Assembly (NCBI GenBank): GCA_965153455.1
Contig: OZ234494.1
Location: 806,001-870,000 of the forward strand
Length of the DNA stretch: 64,000 bases
Direction: 5' to 3'
Source: Sphagnum compactum
Lineage: Eukaryota; Bryophyta; Sphagnopsida; Sphagnales
Positions 12,601-24,401 of the stretch are shown here, piece after piece. The notes beneath the pieces were generated by a model. That model worked only from the letters and a program-made list of their open reading frames with translations. It was not told the DNA's origin and did not search any database. The position numbers were made by a program, and so were the translations under genes. Position 1 is the stretch's first letter; the number at the start of each line of letters is the position of its first letter.

Positions 12601-15600
12601 ATCTTCACTCTGGATACCAGACTGGGTAAAAAACTGAAATCCTTTGGCTCCTTCAGGGACCAAAGCTTGAAGCAAGCTTTGCACCAAAACTTGCTCAACT
12701 TCTTCAATCACAAGCAACCAAGTCTCTGGAAGCTCGGTTTTCCACACCAGTGGACTAGTCTTTGAGTTTCGACACTCCTCATCAAGGCTTTCCAAAGCCA
12801 GGGTCATACTCCAGAGAAAGCTACTGATGGCTGCTACTGGCACAAGCATTTCATACCACTGGGAAGAAGTTCCTCTACTTTGAAGGAAAATTTTCTTGAG
12901 TTTGTGTGCTCGGTTCAACAAAACTGAACACAACACAATGAGTGGTTCCTCGCAATCCACTAAACTATGATCCCTCAACTTTTTTTGTTTCTTGGCTGAT
13001 TTACTTGAGTGAGTTTGATGCTGGGTTACAAGAGGAGTTTTTGAAGTAGCCACTGAGGGAATTTCGGTTGATGACTTTGGACACAAGAGTGATCTCACCT
13101 CCAAATTGCAGATCTTCCCAACTGTTGACTCTATGATGGCGCATGTGCTCATCAGTAACGTATAAAGGATGCAAGTATCTTCTTGACCACGTATGCCACT
13201 TGTGTGATATGGCATGATCCAATCATCCATAAGATGATGTTGTTCCTTCACATAAGATCCCTTAAACACCTCGTCCAACAGGTATGATGCAACAATCTGT
13301 GGGACAAACAGTAGCCAATGAGAGGCCTTTGCACTACTGAAGAATGTTGACAGGTGTTGTGATTCTCCCCCCATATCAACCAAGCATTTGAGTGTGTTGT
13401 GGCAGGCACAGATGGCGATGAAGAAGCGACCGGGCAATGATGGAACCTCTGTCATTTCATGTTGAGGCGACTGTCCTGACTGACAACAGGCCACATGGTG
13501 CATGCTCTGAAGACTGTCAACTAAAAGCCTGCCACAAAAACCAAATGAAAAATTGATCAATCCCAAGCTGGAGAATTTTGGGTCTAACAACTCAAACTGC
13601 CAACACTTTCCCCTTGCAACAACAACAAACCAGACAACAAATACCATTTAACTGTCAGACACTGCAACGAGATGCCCTATGCAGACACATGACTTTTTTT
13701 CTGAAGGAAAAAACAACATGAAAGATTTGTTTACCACTGACATCATCAAAAGGAGAAACACCCAAACTTCCAGGATAAGGAACTCACTTTTCAACTCCAC
13801 AAATAACAGAACTGCACTGCACAGTATCCAGAGGATGTAGGTAACCCGAAGGAAGCAATGATAGCAGCCCAATTAACCTTATCAATTGACCAAATTCTTC
13901 CAGTTGAGCTCCTGTCCAAGATTCTGTCCAATTGGGTGACCGTGAATACATTGAGCTCATGTCGATAGGTTCCTGAGATCCCATTTGTGCTTTCAGTCTC
14001 TTCTTGAGAACTGCCCACTCCAGAAATTTGGACTCTGGTGATCTCCTCTGATCAACCACATGAGAATCCAATGGCTTGCACTTAAAGACCCTTAATGATA
14101 AACGCTTCACCTCTTCAAGAAATGCAGATGCAAAGACTTTGCGCAGGTCCTGGGGAGATGGTACGAGCAAAATATACCAACATGGTGTTAAGTATGGTCA
14201 AACATGAGGCCTAGAAAAAATGAAAGATGGAACAACATATGCTTGTGTATTTTTTGTCAGTTGTTAGACACACACCTGCTTACAAGTGAAATATAGAAAG
14301 CTTAACCTAATATGTGGTGATCTAGATGAGGAGGAATAAACAAGGAACCACAACAAAGAACAAAGGAGTTAAAGATGGGTTTCTATTGAAACCTCATTTT
14401 CAAAGAAGGCAACACTTGTAAGTACTTCCAGGGTGATGTCCTCCATGCAAATATGTGCAGAACCTTCGGTTTTGAAGGACCCAATCTTTGCCCTGAAACC
14501 TTCAGCAACTTGAAGCAAAATGGTGACAAATTGCTTCAAATGGTCTTCACTGGCATATGATGACCATACATCTGTTGTTTGACAAAAAAGGCGCCACCTG
14601 GAAAATATTAGATTAGTTCAGTAAAGCAGGGTGGAGACTCCTACTACGCTCTTCCCAGCCGAGTAATAAAACCAAAAGAAATGCAAAGCCATAAACTAAA
14701 AACTAGCCTGCTGATATGACAACCAAATGCACCGACAAAAATCATAGAAGTATGAACAGAAGTGAGAAACACACACTGTTCTGCTGACCGATTGTGTGTG
14801 TGTGTACAAGATGGAGAACAGTCTAATAAAGTGTTGGAAAAGAGAAGCTGGAGGGCAACACAGACAGGCACACATAGTACAAACCTAGCCACCGGTAGTG
14901 TGGTGGAAGTCAGGGTTGCCACAACAGAGTCCCACCCACAACTGCTTTCCTGGCCCATTCTATTGCTCAATTTGTGGACATCATTTGAATACACCTCAGG
15001 TTTGAGATCATTGAGCCCTTTCAATAAAAAGGCCACCAATTTTGTGCCCTCTCGATGAATTGATCGAAGCAACTTAGCAAATCTCTTTGTTGATCCATTA
15101 TTGCCTGACAAAAACTTCACTGCCTGTTGTTTCTCATGAAGGTCCACAAGGCTTTGTAACACAATCAAGTTGAGTGTGTACTGCAACTCAGGCACCCAGT
15201 CAAGCACATTTCCTCCAGATGACTTTTCAATCCGCTTCACAACTTTGGAAACCTTGACATGGCCTCTTTGAATGGGGCTAAAGAAGCCACTTCCTTTCAG
15301 CAATGCTATGATTTCAGCCTCATGGGCAGTCAGGTCAAGCACAGGCTCAAAAACTTTGGCCCTTGCTGTCTTCGCAGCCTTTGGCGCCATGAGGGATACA
15401 CACTGCCTGTGCAAACTTCGTGCAGCTGCGAACAATCGGAGTAGGAAAACTGATCTCCATGCGAGTGGAATACCATCAGCAATTTGTGGCTCTTCTTCAT
15501 CTGTATCACTTGGATCCTTGACTTGTTTCACATCTTCAAGACACCCATCCACCAGTTTTTTCAATGATGGACTGAGTACATTGATGAGTAAATCATTCAC

Positions 15601-18600
15601 TGCCCTTCCTGCAAGTAGGCTGAATGATACTGTGACATTTACATTGTTAAGAGAACAAATGTAGAGCTCAGTTAACCCTTTCATAATGCTATGAATGTTG
15701 TTTTCAGCTCCTTCATCCTCTTGATCATCAAATGTCTTGAGTGTTTCAGAGATGTCTGCTGACAGCTTCTTCAAAAACTGCATAATCTGACCTTCTGGAA
15801 GCTTCAATACAACCATCCCCATTGTAGCCAAAAAGGGCTTTGCACAAACAAACTTTTCCACACAATCTGTCACTGATTTGAAAGGCAGAGAACTTCTTAA
15901 ACTTCTTAATGTGACACAGAGATAAAAGATTGGAATGTCCACCTGGAGACCCAACAATAATGTCACCAGTTAAAAGAATAATTCCAGAGATATGGGCAAG
16001 ACTCAGAATGACCATAGGAACATTAGTTAGTAGGAAACACCAGTATCCTGCTAGTTTCTTTGCATATCACAAGTGTAGACATTGTAGAAAACACAAAGAC
16101 AAGATCAACTCCAGACCCACAACAGGGAACAACAAAAGAGAATAGAAAAGACCTGCCTGTCGCAAGTCACTGTAGATATCAAGTAGTCGACAACCGAATT
16201 TCAAGGCTTCTGTAAATATTGCTTCAGAGGAGGACGTATCAAGGCCCAGCATTTGGAACACAAATGTCCACAAATTTGCTACCTTTTCTTCAAACACATG
16301 GTACTCCAATTCAACAAGGTGATGGAGTGCAGAAATAACCTCCTGTGACAAAATACCAATTTCCTTCTGTCCTCCAGGTTCTGCAGATCTCATGTTCTTT
16401 TTTTGGGGGAAACTTGGACTCTTTGCCTTCAATAAAGCTGTCATTCCCACTGAAATCACTGAATTGTGGACTTCTTGCAAGAAATTGAAGTAAGTCAGTC
16501 CAGGAGTGTCTTCAATGGGCTTATAGGCATTAACCTCATTTCCTGCCTCAAGAAGTGAATTGACTGCTTGCAGTAACGAATGCATTTGCAGTAACTGAGG
16601 TCCATGCTGTCCTGACTCATTGCCATCATGACCCATGTCTAATACAAGTTGTTGCAAGTCCATAATGATTGGACTGAGAAGCTCGGCAAAAACATGAAAT
16701 ACTGCCTCACTCTCACCACCACCACCACCATGTTTTCTTGAAGCAGTCAAATCAGTTGTCTCCTCAGTCTTATCTACTACAGCTTCTTTAGCAGACTTTT
16801 TGTTTGCAATGTCATCTTTCCCTACTTCAGGATTGTTACCTACCAGAAAGAAGAAACACACCACACAAAATTAGACATAAACATCATACGTGGTCCTGGT
16901 CAAGTCATCACATTGTGAAGCACTTTGCACTTGAAAGACTCAATGTGATGGAATATCCATATGAAAGGATAAAGCCCTAATCTTACAGATAAGTCCATTG
17001 CTGAGGTACACCTTACACTACGAGGGTATTGACAGGACAATCAAAATATCTGATGTGATTGCGTCACACACTCACATACACCATCAGCTCAACTGCACCC
17101 AGGTTTACGGTATAGGGCTTGGGGTTGACCCTAAAACCCTGACCCTTCCTAAAAACAGCAAAAAAAAAGTAGGTCAAAAATTTGGCAACACTACCTGTGA
17201 TATCTCCATCTGGTTGCAGCTTTCCTTGACCCCGAACACCAAATACATCCTCAAATAAAGCCATCTGTTGTGCTCTCAAACAAAAGGCATACTCCTTAAA
17301 GAGAAACCCAAGCCCTTTTAACGCTTCAAGATTTCCATCTTTCTTGAGGTTGCTAAGTTTTTGAAACAATGCCATGTGATAGCTCTCTGACCGATTCCTC
17401 TTCCCCTCCACCCTCTGCTGCTCTTGCTGCATTCCTTTGACTCCTCTTAAAACCGTGCAAACTTCTGAAAACCCCTGGACAAGACTCGGATGAAACAAAC
17501 CAACTGCCAAGATTTCTTTGGCTGCTTTTACAATTCGTGACTGCAGCGATGATGGCCCCTCCTCTTTCTTGGGAGCTCGACTACCCGTGCCCCTCCTTCC
17601 AATGATTGTCAGCAACGGCTCTAGTAGCCTTGCAACAGTCACCTGAAAAACAAGTCTTGAATTTGGGTGCGATGTAACAGTCCTTACAAAAGCTTCAACA
17701 ATGATTGCAATAAGATGTTCTAAGGATGATGGGTGGTCCTTTGGCTGCCCAAAATTTTTCTCAAACAGTGCAAGAGCCGCTGTAGTCAAGGAAACCCAGT
17801 TATCTAGGTCGGCCCTGAAGGAACGCACATAAACAGATAGCAATAGTCTAACAACTTCAACTAACTCAATCATCAATTCGCCCATTGACTTCTCTGCAGA
17901 AGAACATGATGAAAGTCCACTATCAGCATGCACTAGAATTGCTGTTATTTGACGCATAAGTCCCTGAGAAATGCTTGTATTCTGATGCAGATAACCTGAT
18001 GACAAACACCACTTGAGAATGGACCAGTATCGGGGATCAAAGTGTGCAGAGAGCCCATGCTGTCGAAGCCCAGATTTGGAAGACTGAATGATGGACATCT
18101 CAACCCAGTTGAACACAAAACTGGCAACTTGGGGTGCTTTCATCCAGCCGGTCGCATTATTATGATCGCCTCCATCATGATCAAGAAAAGCACCAGTAGT
18201 TGCATTGTTGTGTGCACTTTGGGCTTCAATGAATTCCATTACAAGCTCAACCTTCCTGCTCCACAAAACATCAAACCATTGTCAACTACTGGATGTTATG
18301 ATCCATCTACGTCCTTCCCTAGGAGAGTTGATGAATCAATCAAACCCCAGAACCCTTTTAGACATGCTTAGGGTTTAGGGTTTAGGGTTTTGAGGCTCAG
18401 GGTCCATCATATGCCTCTCTCTGTTATAAAGAGATTCATCTGCTAATACAATAAAGGCGCAGTACACTCCAACAAACCAACAATGGGTGAATAACAAATC
18501 AGTAGGGAAGAGAACTTGATACACACAAAAACGACACACGTTCACAAGCAGCAGCAACCCTAAACCCATGCAACGAAAACAAAACAACGTGAATTTCACA

Positions 18601-19056
18601 CCTCTCTGAAGTTGTTGTTTGTTGCCGCAGAGCCTGAACAAGTTCAAGATTAGAATTCACAGAAATACGGCCGTCCTCCTCAGTTTCTCTTACTTGTTCT
18701 TCCACAAGCTTAACCTCCTCCTCCTCTTCCTTCTTCTTCTTCTTCTTCTTCTTCTTCACATTCCCTGTCGAATCCTCCAACGAGAAAAGACTCGAATCTG
18801 CCAATTCCTTTTGCTCCTCATCCTCCGTCTTGCTCACCTTTTTCCTCTTCTTACTCCTGGAACTTCCAGGAACAGAAGAAGAAGATTCAGGAGGTCCAGT
18901 ATTCGCCATTCTAAACTCTTCTTTCTTAAAAGAAGTTGAAGTTTCGAGTTTTGTCTTCGAACCCTTCTTCCTCTTCTTGTCCTCTCTTATCGCTTCCGGA
19001 GCTAACAGAACCTTGATTGGGTTTTCCTTCTCGGACAAGGCAGCCATGGGGGACAT
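9683..19056 (-). CDS. URB2: URB2/Npa2-family nucleolar pre-rRNA processing protein, 12 exons
   Basis: The yeast homologue works in the nucleolus in early 60S (27S pre-rRNA) maturation. My exon model, 5' to 3' on minus: 19056-18602, 18255-17195, 16839-16157, 15942-14885, 14597-14393, 14149-13788, 13528-11547, 11405-10949, 10866-10668, 10403-10300, 10147-10056, 9759-9683. The exons sum to 6735 nt, or 2244 aa, somewhat longer than the roughly 2000 aa I remember for plant homologues. Exon 1 encodes a basic, lysine-rich head (KKRKK, then a run of nine K and five E), probably a nuclear/nucleolar signal. A helical solenoid-like body follows. Exon 7 carries an acidic insert. Exons 8-12 form the conserved C-terminal Urb2 domain (SARVLLQCL, LRRVYEE, ALRPGAYALLDACS, LHAAFGEGG, final FKYTGKV), which is the basis of the call. 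Introns 3 and 8 appear to be GC-AG. The start is the first ATG in frame; ATG at 19047 is an alternative. Exact splice sites are inferred. Confidence 0.88.
18368..18391 (+). repeat. Short TTTAGGG array in URB2 intron 1
   Basis: About three consecutive TTTAGGG units of the plant telomere type inside the first intron. This is too short to be an interstitial telomere block and is more likely a motif cluster. Confidence 0.8.
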
Positions 19057-19295
19057 GAGAAGCAGCACGAAGAATGGGAAAACTCAGGAAACAACGCGAG
19101 AGACAGAAGAAGACATACAGTGATTTAGGGTTAGGGTTGGGACCAAAGGGATTAGGGTTAGGACATACGTTTGTGTTCTTGTGCTTCTTCTGTGATCAAA
19201 ATCCTGAGTCCTGATCTCTGTCTCGGTGTTGGAAGAGATTTGATTCTTCGTTGCGGAATTTGAAGGGCTCGTTTGAGCCAAAGGTGAAGATCAAC
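19057..19295. promoter_or_regulatory. Bidirectional promoter with telo-box motifs
   Basis: Only 239 bp separate the start codons of the divergent URB2 and bL28m genes. Two telo-box clusters are present, at 19124-19138 (TTTAGGGTTAGGGTT) and 19152-19162 (TTAGGGTTAGG). Telo-boxes (AACCCTA core) are known in promoters of plant ribosomal-protein and ribosome-biogenesis genes, which suits both neighbours. No clear TATA box was seen on either strand. Transcription starts were not determined. Confidence 0.65.
19084..19116 (-). other. Possible upstream ORF of URB2
   Basis: An ATG at 19116 opens a 10-codon frame (MSSSVSRVVS) ending at a TGA 28 bases before the URB2 start. It matters only if the transcript begins upstream of it, which is unknown. 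Confidence 0.35.
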
Positions 19296-20257
19296 ATGTC
19301 CTCCGCTGCGAGAGTGGTAATGGGTCGTGCCAAACGAGGACTTTATGCAGGCAGACATATCCAGTTCGGGAACCAAGTCAGTGAAGACGGTGGTAACAAG
19401 TGAGTTCGTTCTTCTTCAACCTTCCTTCATTACAACCCCCGACCTAAATCGTTCGTGGTTTTTCATACCTTCCTTTTTTCTTGAATCTCAAGCGGTTTCT
19501 CGTAGCGCATATCATATCTGAATTCATGTTCTGGTCTTCCTTCTTCCTCTTGCTTGCTTACTCCTGTGTGACAGATCAAGTATTCATGTTTTTCTCGACC
19601 TAGGGTTAGGGTTTAGACCCCTGACCCTTCTGGGCTGGCCTGATCTTGCCCCCATTCCCTTTGAAGAAGTTTTGGAAACAGGTTGAAGAGGGCACTTCAT
19701 ATCTGAATTCATGTTCTGGTCTCCTTCTCCTTGATTACTTCTGTGTGACAGATCAAGTATTCATGTTTTTCTGGACTTAAGGATTAGGGTTTAGGCTTGA
19801 GTGGGTCTGGCCTCCTGGGCTCGCCTGATCTTGCCCCCGCCCCCCCCCTCCCGTTCAAGAAGTTTTGGAAATAGGTTGAAGAGACTCTTCTGCTAAGCAT
19901 ATCTAGGTGGGTCATGACAGAACAAGGAGAACATGGAAGCCCAATGTGCAAACCAAGCGGATATTCAGTTTTGGACTGGATCGACATATCCGCATGAATA
20001 TCACCATGCATGCACTTCGATGCATTGATAAGGCAGGGGGTTTTGATGAGTATGTTCTTACAACTCCTGACCACAAGCTTGACAATGATCAAGTCCGTGA
20101 ATGGAGGTCAATCATTGGAGCCATCTATGCTAAGCTTTACAATGTGCAAATTTCTACTTTGACAGTTAAACCTGGTTGTGAGGGTCAAGTTCCTCGCCAC
20201 CTTCAAGCACGGCTAAAAGGGGTCAGGTTAGAAGATTTGGAACCCCCAAAATTGTAA
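19296..20257 (+). CDS. Mitochondrial ribosomal protein bL28m, two exons
   Basis: Large-subunit protein bL28 of the mitochondrial ribosome. Exons 19296-19399 and 19921-20257 join within a lysine codon and give 146 aa. The N-terminal half carries the L28 family signature: RAKRGLYAGRHIQFGNQVSEDGG, then TRRTWKPNVQ, FGLDRHIRM and HALRCIDKAGGFDEY. The last motif, typical of plant mitochondrial L28, separates it from the shorter plastid form. There is no long cleavable presequence, as in many plant mitoribosomal L28 proteins. The C-terminus after about residue 85 is divergent. The intron has a canonical donor (gtgagt) and acceptor (gacag) and contains a 185-bp tandem duplication. The gene shares its promoter region with URB2. 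Confidence 0.9.
19513..19885. repeat. Tandem duplication of about 185 bp inside the bL28m intron
   Basis: The block starting catatctgaattcatgttc at 19513 recurs at 19698. Both copies contain gacagatcaagtattcatg, an AGGGTTTAG-type motif and gaagttttggaaa. The second copy ends shortly before the acceptor, and the copies differ by substitutions and a C-rich expansion. Confidence 0.85.
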
Positions 20258-22475
20258 GCAGTCGACTTGAGGGAGCCAGAATCACTAAAGTCACTGAGTC
20301 TCAGCAATTTTTTTCCAGAAAACTCATTGATTTTTTGTAGCCTTGAACTCCTATTCTGTCATATGGAAACAAGGAAGATGACATATGTACACCACTGGAT
20401 GTCACCACTGTGTGGACTCTTATGTCAAGGGCTCCCAAGTTTCCATTGTATCACATATGCTCATCTGGCTGTGTGCACAACAGCAAAGATAAGTTTCATG
20501 TTTCCTAATCGACTTCCTCAGTGCTGCATTTTTACAAACAGATGTGCTCTAAATGCAGTGTGCACTTTGAGTTGGAGGTAACCTGCCCTGGCTCTTTGTT
20601 CTAAATTGTCAGTGCTTTTTTGCAATGGCAATATCTTGGTTTTTAGTTCTCCCTCCACTCTTACTGTTGTATCCTAGGATTATCTAAGACTACAACATGA
20701 CCACTTCCTCAGGACAATTACCTTCATCATGTGTTATTGTGGAGATTTCTGTGAATATATTTTCCAGTGGCTTTAGCAGACGTGCTGCTTCCATGTAGTC
20801 ACCAATGGTGTGCTTCATAGATATGTCCGTTGTAGGAGGCCTCAACCACAACCCTCTATATATGTCTCTCTATGCCTCAGGTTTAGATGCTTGCTTGTGC
20901 ACAGGGAAAAGCTAAATTGAAATGAAGCTTTACCCTCACAGAAATACTTATTGATTTTTTCAATTAGCTAATATGTCTCTTGAGTGGCAGCCAACATCAT
21001 GACTTGAGTCTTTTCCATTGCTCTTGAAAATGTGGCAAACACTCAGGACACAGGTTATGATTTTTTGCAAATTATTGTATACTATCGGTCTTCATTTGTT
21101 TTTCCTGTGCTGTGTATCATTCTATGTTGTTTCTTCCTATTGTGTGTGCACCTAACAAAAAAGCACAGGAAGACTGAGGCATTAACAAAAAAGCTGACAT
21201 TTTTCACATAGGAAGACTCCAGCCATGATACTGGCCAGTATTATGGCTGAGTCATCCTGTTGCTTCTAGACTTCTGCCGGCAGAAATTTAGTACACAGGT
21301 TAGTGGTTATACTGACCTATATATCAGTCCCCACTGTGGGGAACTTATGAAGTCAGAGGGGCAAGTTGTGATAGATAAGTCGCTATCATACATGTTACCT
21401 TTGATGGTCCCTGAACAAGTGAGAAACTGTCACTTTTGTCTGTTCTGTTTGTTTCCATTTCTCCGTTCGAGTTCATTCCTTCTGTGTTGTTCCTTCTTCC
21501 TGGTGCTGGAAGTCCTTAACAGGAAGACTTTCTTTGACTTCAAACAAAAAGTTTAAACCTTGTTCTGGCTTTCTTAATTAGGAGTATCAGGATTTCATGA
21601 GAGTCATTCTTTGATTATTGTCTACTTCAGGATCTATCTGCCTTTTGGCAGGTAATGAAGGCAGTAGGACAGGGGTAGGAAAGCTGATGATTATGAGTGA
21701 CACTTGTAATGTTTACATGACTACTCTCATTCTTGTTAGTATAGTGTCAGTTGTGTCAGTTTCACTTGAACTTTCAGAAAGGCTTATTTACCAGTGTTGA
21801 GTGGGTATTTGTTTCCATTAATACCCATCAGTTCCAGTTTTCGATAAAATCATAATCGGTCCATGGGTTCTGGTTAGTTCAAACATCTAGAAGAATCTTG
21901 AAGGTTTTTTCTCTGCAATCAATGTCACCAATATGCAATTTGTTTGCTGCTGTCAAATTTGTTAGTTTATCTAGAGATTTCACATTGCTAGAATATGAGA
22001 ACTAATTTGTACACCAACATCAACCGCTCCCTCTCACTCTCTCACACATACCCATTGTGTTCCTCATGAAATTTATTTGAGTAACCTATCAATTGAGTTC
22101 TGAAGTAGAAGTTTCTTCATAAGGCGGTATTTTCTGGTCAACTGTAAGTGCTCGCTAGGAGGTGAGAGATCTAAACATGGTTGCTTAGTCTCACATCTAC
22201 TACTCCTACTACCCTGCTCTAGCAATACTCTGTCTTCATCAATTGTGGTGGGAAACGACCCTAACATCTGAAGGCACCGTAAGCTGACTGATAATTTTGC
22301 AATGAGCAAAGGTCTAGCTACTGTCTGTCCGGAGTCAGGGGAAGGAACTTTCTTCCTTTACAATATATAATTACCTCATTTTCAACCCTAATAACTATCT
22401 ATCTGTGATTCTTATAACTACCTCACTCCATTCCTAATAAATAAAGAACACGCCACAAAGAAAAAAAGAAAGGAT
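20258..22475. other. bL28m 3' flank with a dispersed repeat
   Basis: Balanced base composition, no recognisable coding frame. The block at about 21327-21436 (atgaagtcag, ctatcatacatg, tgatggtccctgaacaagtg) recurs at about 34607-34700 and more weakly at 35297-35460. Part of this stretch may be the 3' UTR of bL28m, but no poly(A) signal was decisive. Confidence 0.5.
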
Positions 22476-23333
22476 CCAAGTCCAAACAAGAGACCACACT
22501 CGAAAGTGCAGAACACACAATGGTGAGCCCTAAGAGCAGAAAACATAAAACCAAGGACCTAAACAAGAGACCACATTCGAAAGTGCAGAACACATAATGG
22601 GGAGCCCTAAGAGCAGAAAACATGAAACCTAGGACCTAAACAAGAGACCACACTCCAAAGTGTAGAACACACAAGTGGGGAGCCCTAAAAGCAGAAAACA
22701 TGAAACCTATGACCTAAACAAGAGACTACATTCAAAAGTGCAGAACACACAATGGGGAGCCCTAAGAGCAGAAAACATGAAACCAAGGACCTAAACAAGA
22801 GACCACATTCGAAAGTGCAGAACACATAATGGGGAGCCCTAAGAGCAGAAAACATGAAACCTAGGACCTAAACAAGAGACCACACTCCAAAGTGTAGAAC
22901 ACACAAATGGGGAGCCCTAAGAGCAGAAAACATGAAACCTAGGACCTAAACAAGAGACCACACTCGAAAGTGCAAAACACACAATGGGGAGCCCTAAGAG
23001 CAGAAAACATGAAACTTAGGACCTAAACAAGAGACCACACTCCAAAGTGTAGAACACACAAATGGGGAGCCCTAAGAGCAGAAAACATGAAGCCTATGAC
23101 CTAAACAAAATACTACACTCGAAAATGCAAAACACACAATGGCGAGCCCTAAGGCAGAAAATATGAAACCTAGGACCTAAACAAGAGACTACACTCGAAA
23201 ATGCATAACACACAATGGGGAGCCCTAAGAGCAGCAAACATGAAACTTATGACCTAATCAAGATACCACACTCGAAAGTGTAGAACACACAATGGGAAGC
23301 TCTAAGAGTAGAAAACATGAAACCTAGGACCTA
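22476..23333. repeat. 77-bp minisatellite, 11 copies
   Basis: The junction gacctaa recurs at 22556, 22633, 22711, 22788, 22865, 22943, 23020, 23098, 23174, 23251 and 23328, giving a period of 76-78 bp. Each unit contains aacaagagaccacactcg, agtgcagaacacaca and gagccctaagagcagaaaac. Units 1-3 match units 4-6 in their private variants (for example ccaaggacc at the ends of units 1 and 4, and acataatgg in units 2 and 5). This indicates a trimer higher-order duplication of about 232 bp. No coding frame persists through it. Confidence 0.93.
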
Positions 23334-24401
23334 AACCCATCATCAACAGTTGTGCAAAAAGATGGGCGAAAAACTTGAAAAGACACCAAGCTTAGAAGTA
23401 GCCTCTCTAGCCGCCACAACTGCCTGATGCAAGATAGTGGTAGCCTCAATAACTATCTCTTGTCCTATGACTATCATAGCCTATGGTCAATTTTCACATT
23501 AAGAAAATGAATAATTATTATTTTTCAACAAATAAATTCGTTCTTAAAATTTGAAATATATTTTCCCATCATCTATTATAATATTGTGATCTCAGAATTT
23601 ATTCAGAGTGTAACCTATGATAATTAGGATGATTTTCAACATGTCAACTTCACATTTTCACAAATTTTCATTTCACTATTTTGAGGATTATTTAATGACA
23701 AAATTGACCTTAGGATAAAATATTTCACCCCTTTCTTTTACCCACCAACATGGATATGAAAAGGCAAATTAACACATGTGCCTTTCCATTTCCATGATAT
23801 TTATATTAATTGAAATTAAATTTAACATTTAAATAAATAATGATGAATTGTTAATCATCATATGGGAACATAATAAAGGTCGGTTCAAACCTATGGATAC
23901 GCTTCTACTATTTGTAGGGTATTTTTTTGAGCTTGTTTTTTCATCATCATTTTGATGTTTTCTTTGTAGGAAGTTTTTCTTTGTCTTATGATTCATCAAT
24001 AACATTCTTTCATTTCATTTGCAAATCATCTTGCTCACAATTCTTTTTTTGGGGTATTTTGTTTCAATTGTTTATGAAAGTTGTTCAGGAAAGCTTCTTG
24101 ATATCTTTGTAATTCATTAATATTTTCTCTTTTTATTTCCTTTTGGCATTTTCTGCAAGGTTTCGTGATTCAACTTTGTTTTTTCCAACATCAACATTTT
24201 CATGTTGAAGTCTCTTTGTTTCATTTATTTTTGTTCAACATAATGAGGCCACTACAAATTGTTCTACTTACGTTGCTTTTTCAACTTGTTATTCAAACAC
24301 AAGATTTGTTGATTCCTATTCATTTCCATAATGAGTTTGGGTCTAACTTTTTTTATTTCTTGCATGAATTATAGTTATTTCCTTTTGATGTCAACAGAGA
24401 T
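23334..24401. other. AT-rich intergenic DNA before the Harbinger relic
   Basis: No recognisable gene. The plus-strand frames at 23927-24374 are hydrophobic and T-rich and look like chance frames or decayed transposon flank. Confidence 0.5.

Noticed and set aside
18368-18391. Interstitial telomere array
   Set aside because: Only about three TTTAGGG units; similar single motifs occur at 56.3 and 57.1 kb. Too short to claim a telomere remnant.
22476-23333. CRISPR-like regular repeats
   Set aside because: Units of 77 bp are contiguous with no unique spacers; the DNA is eukaryotic. It is a minisatellite.
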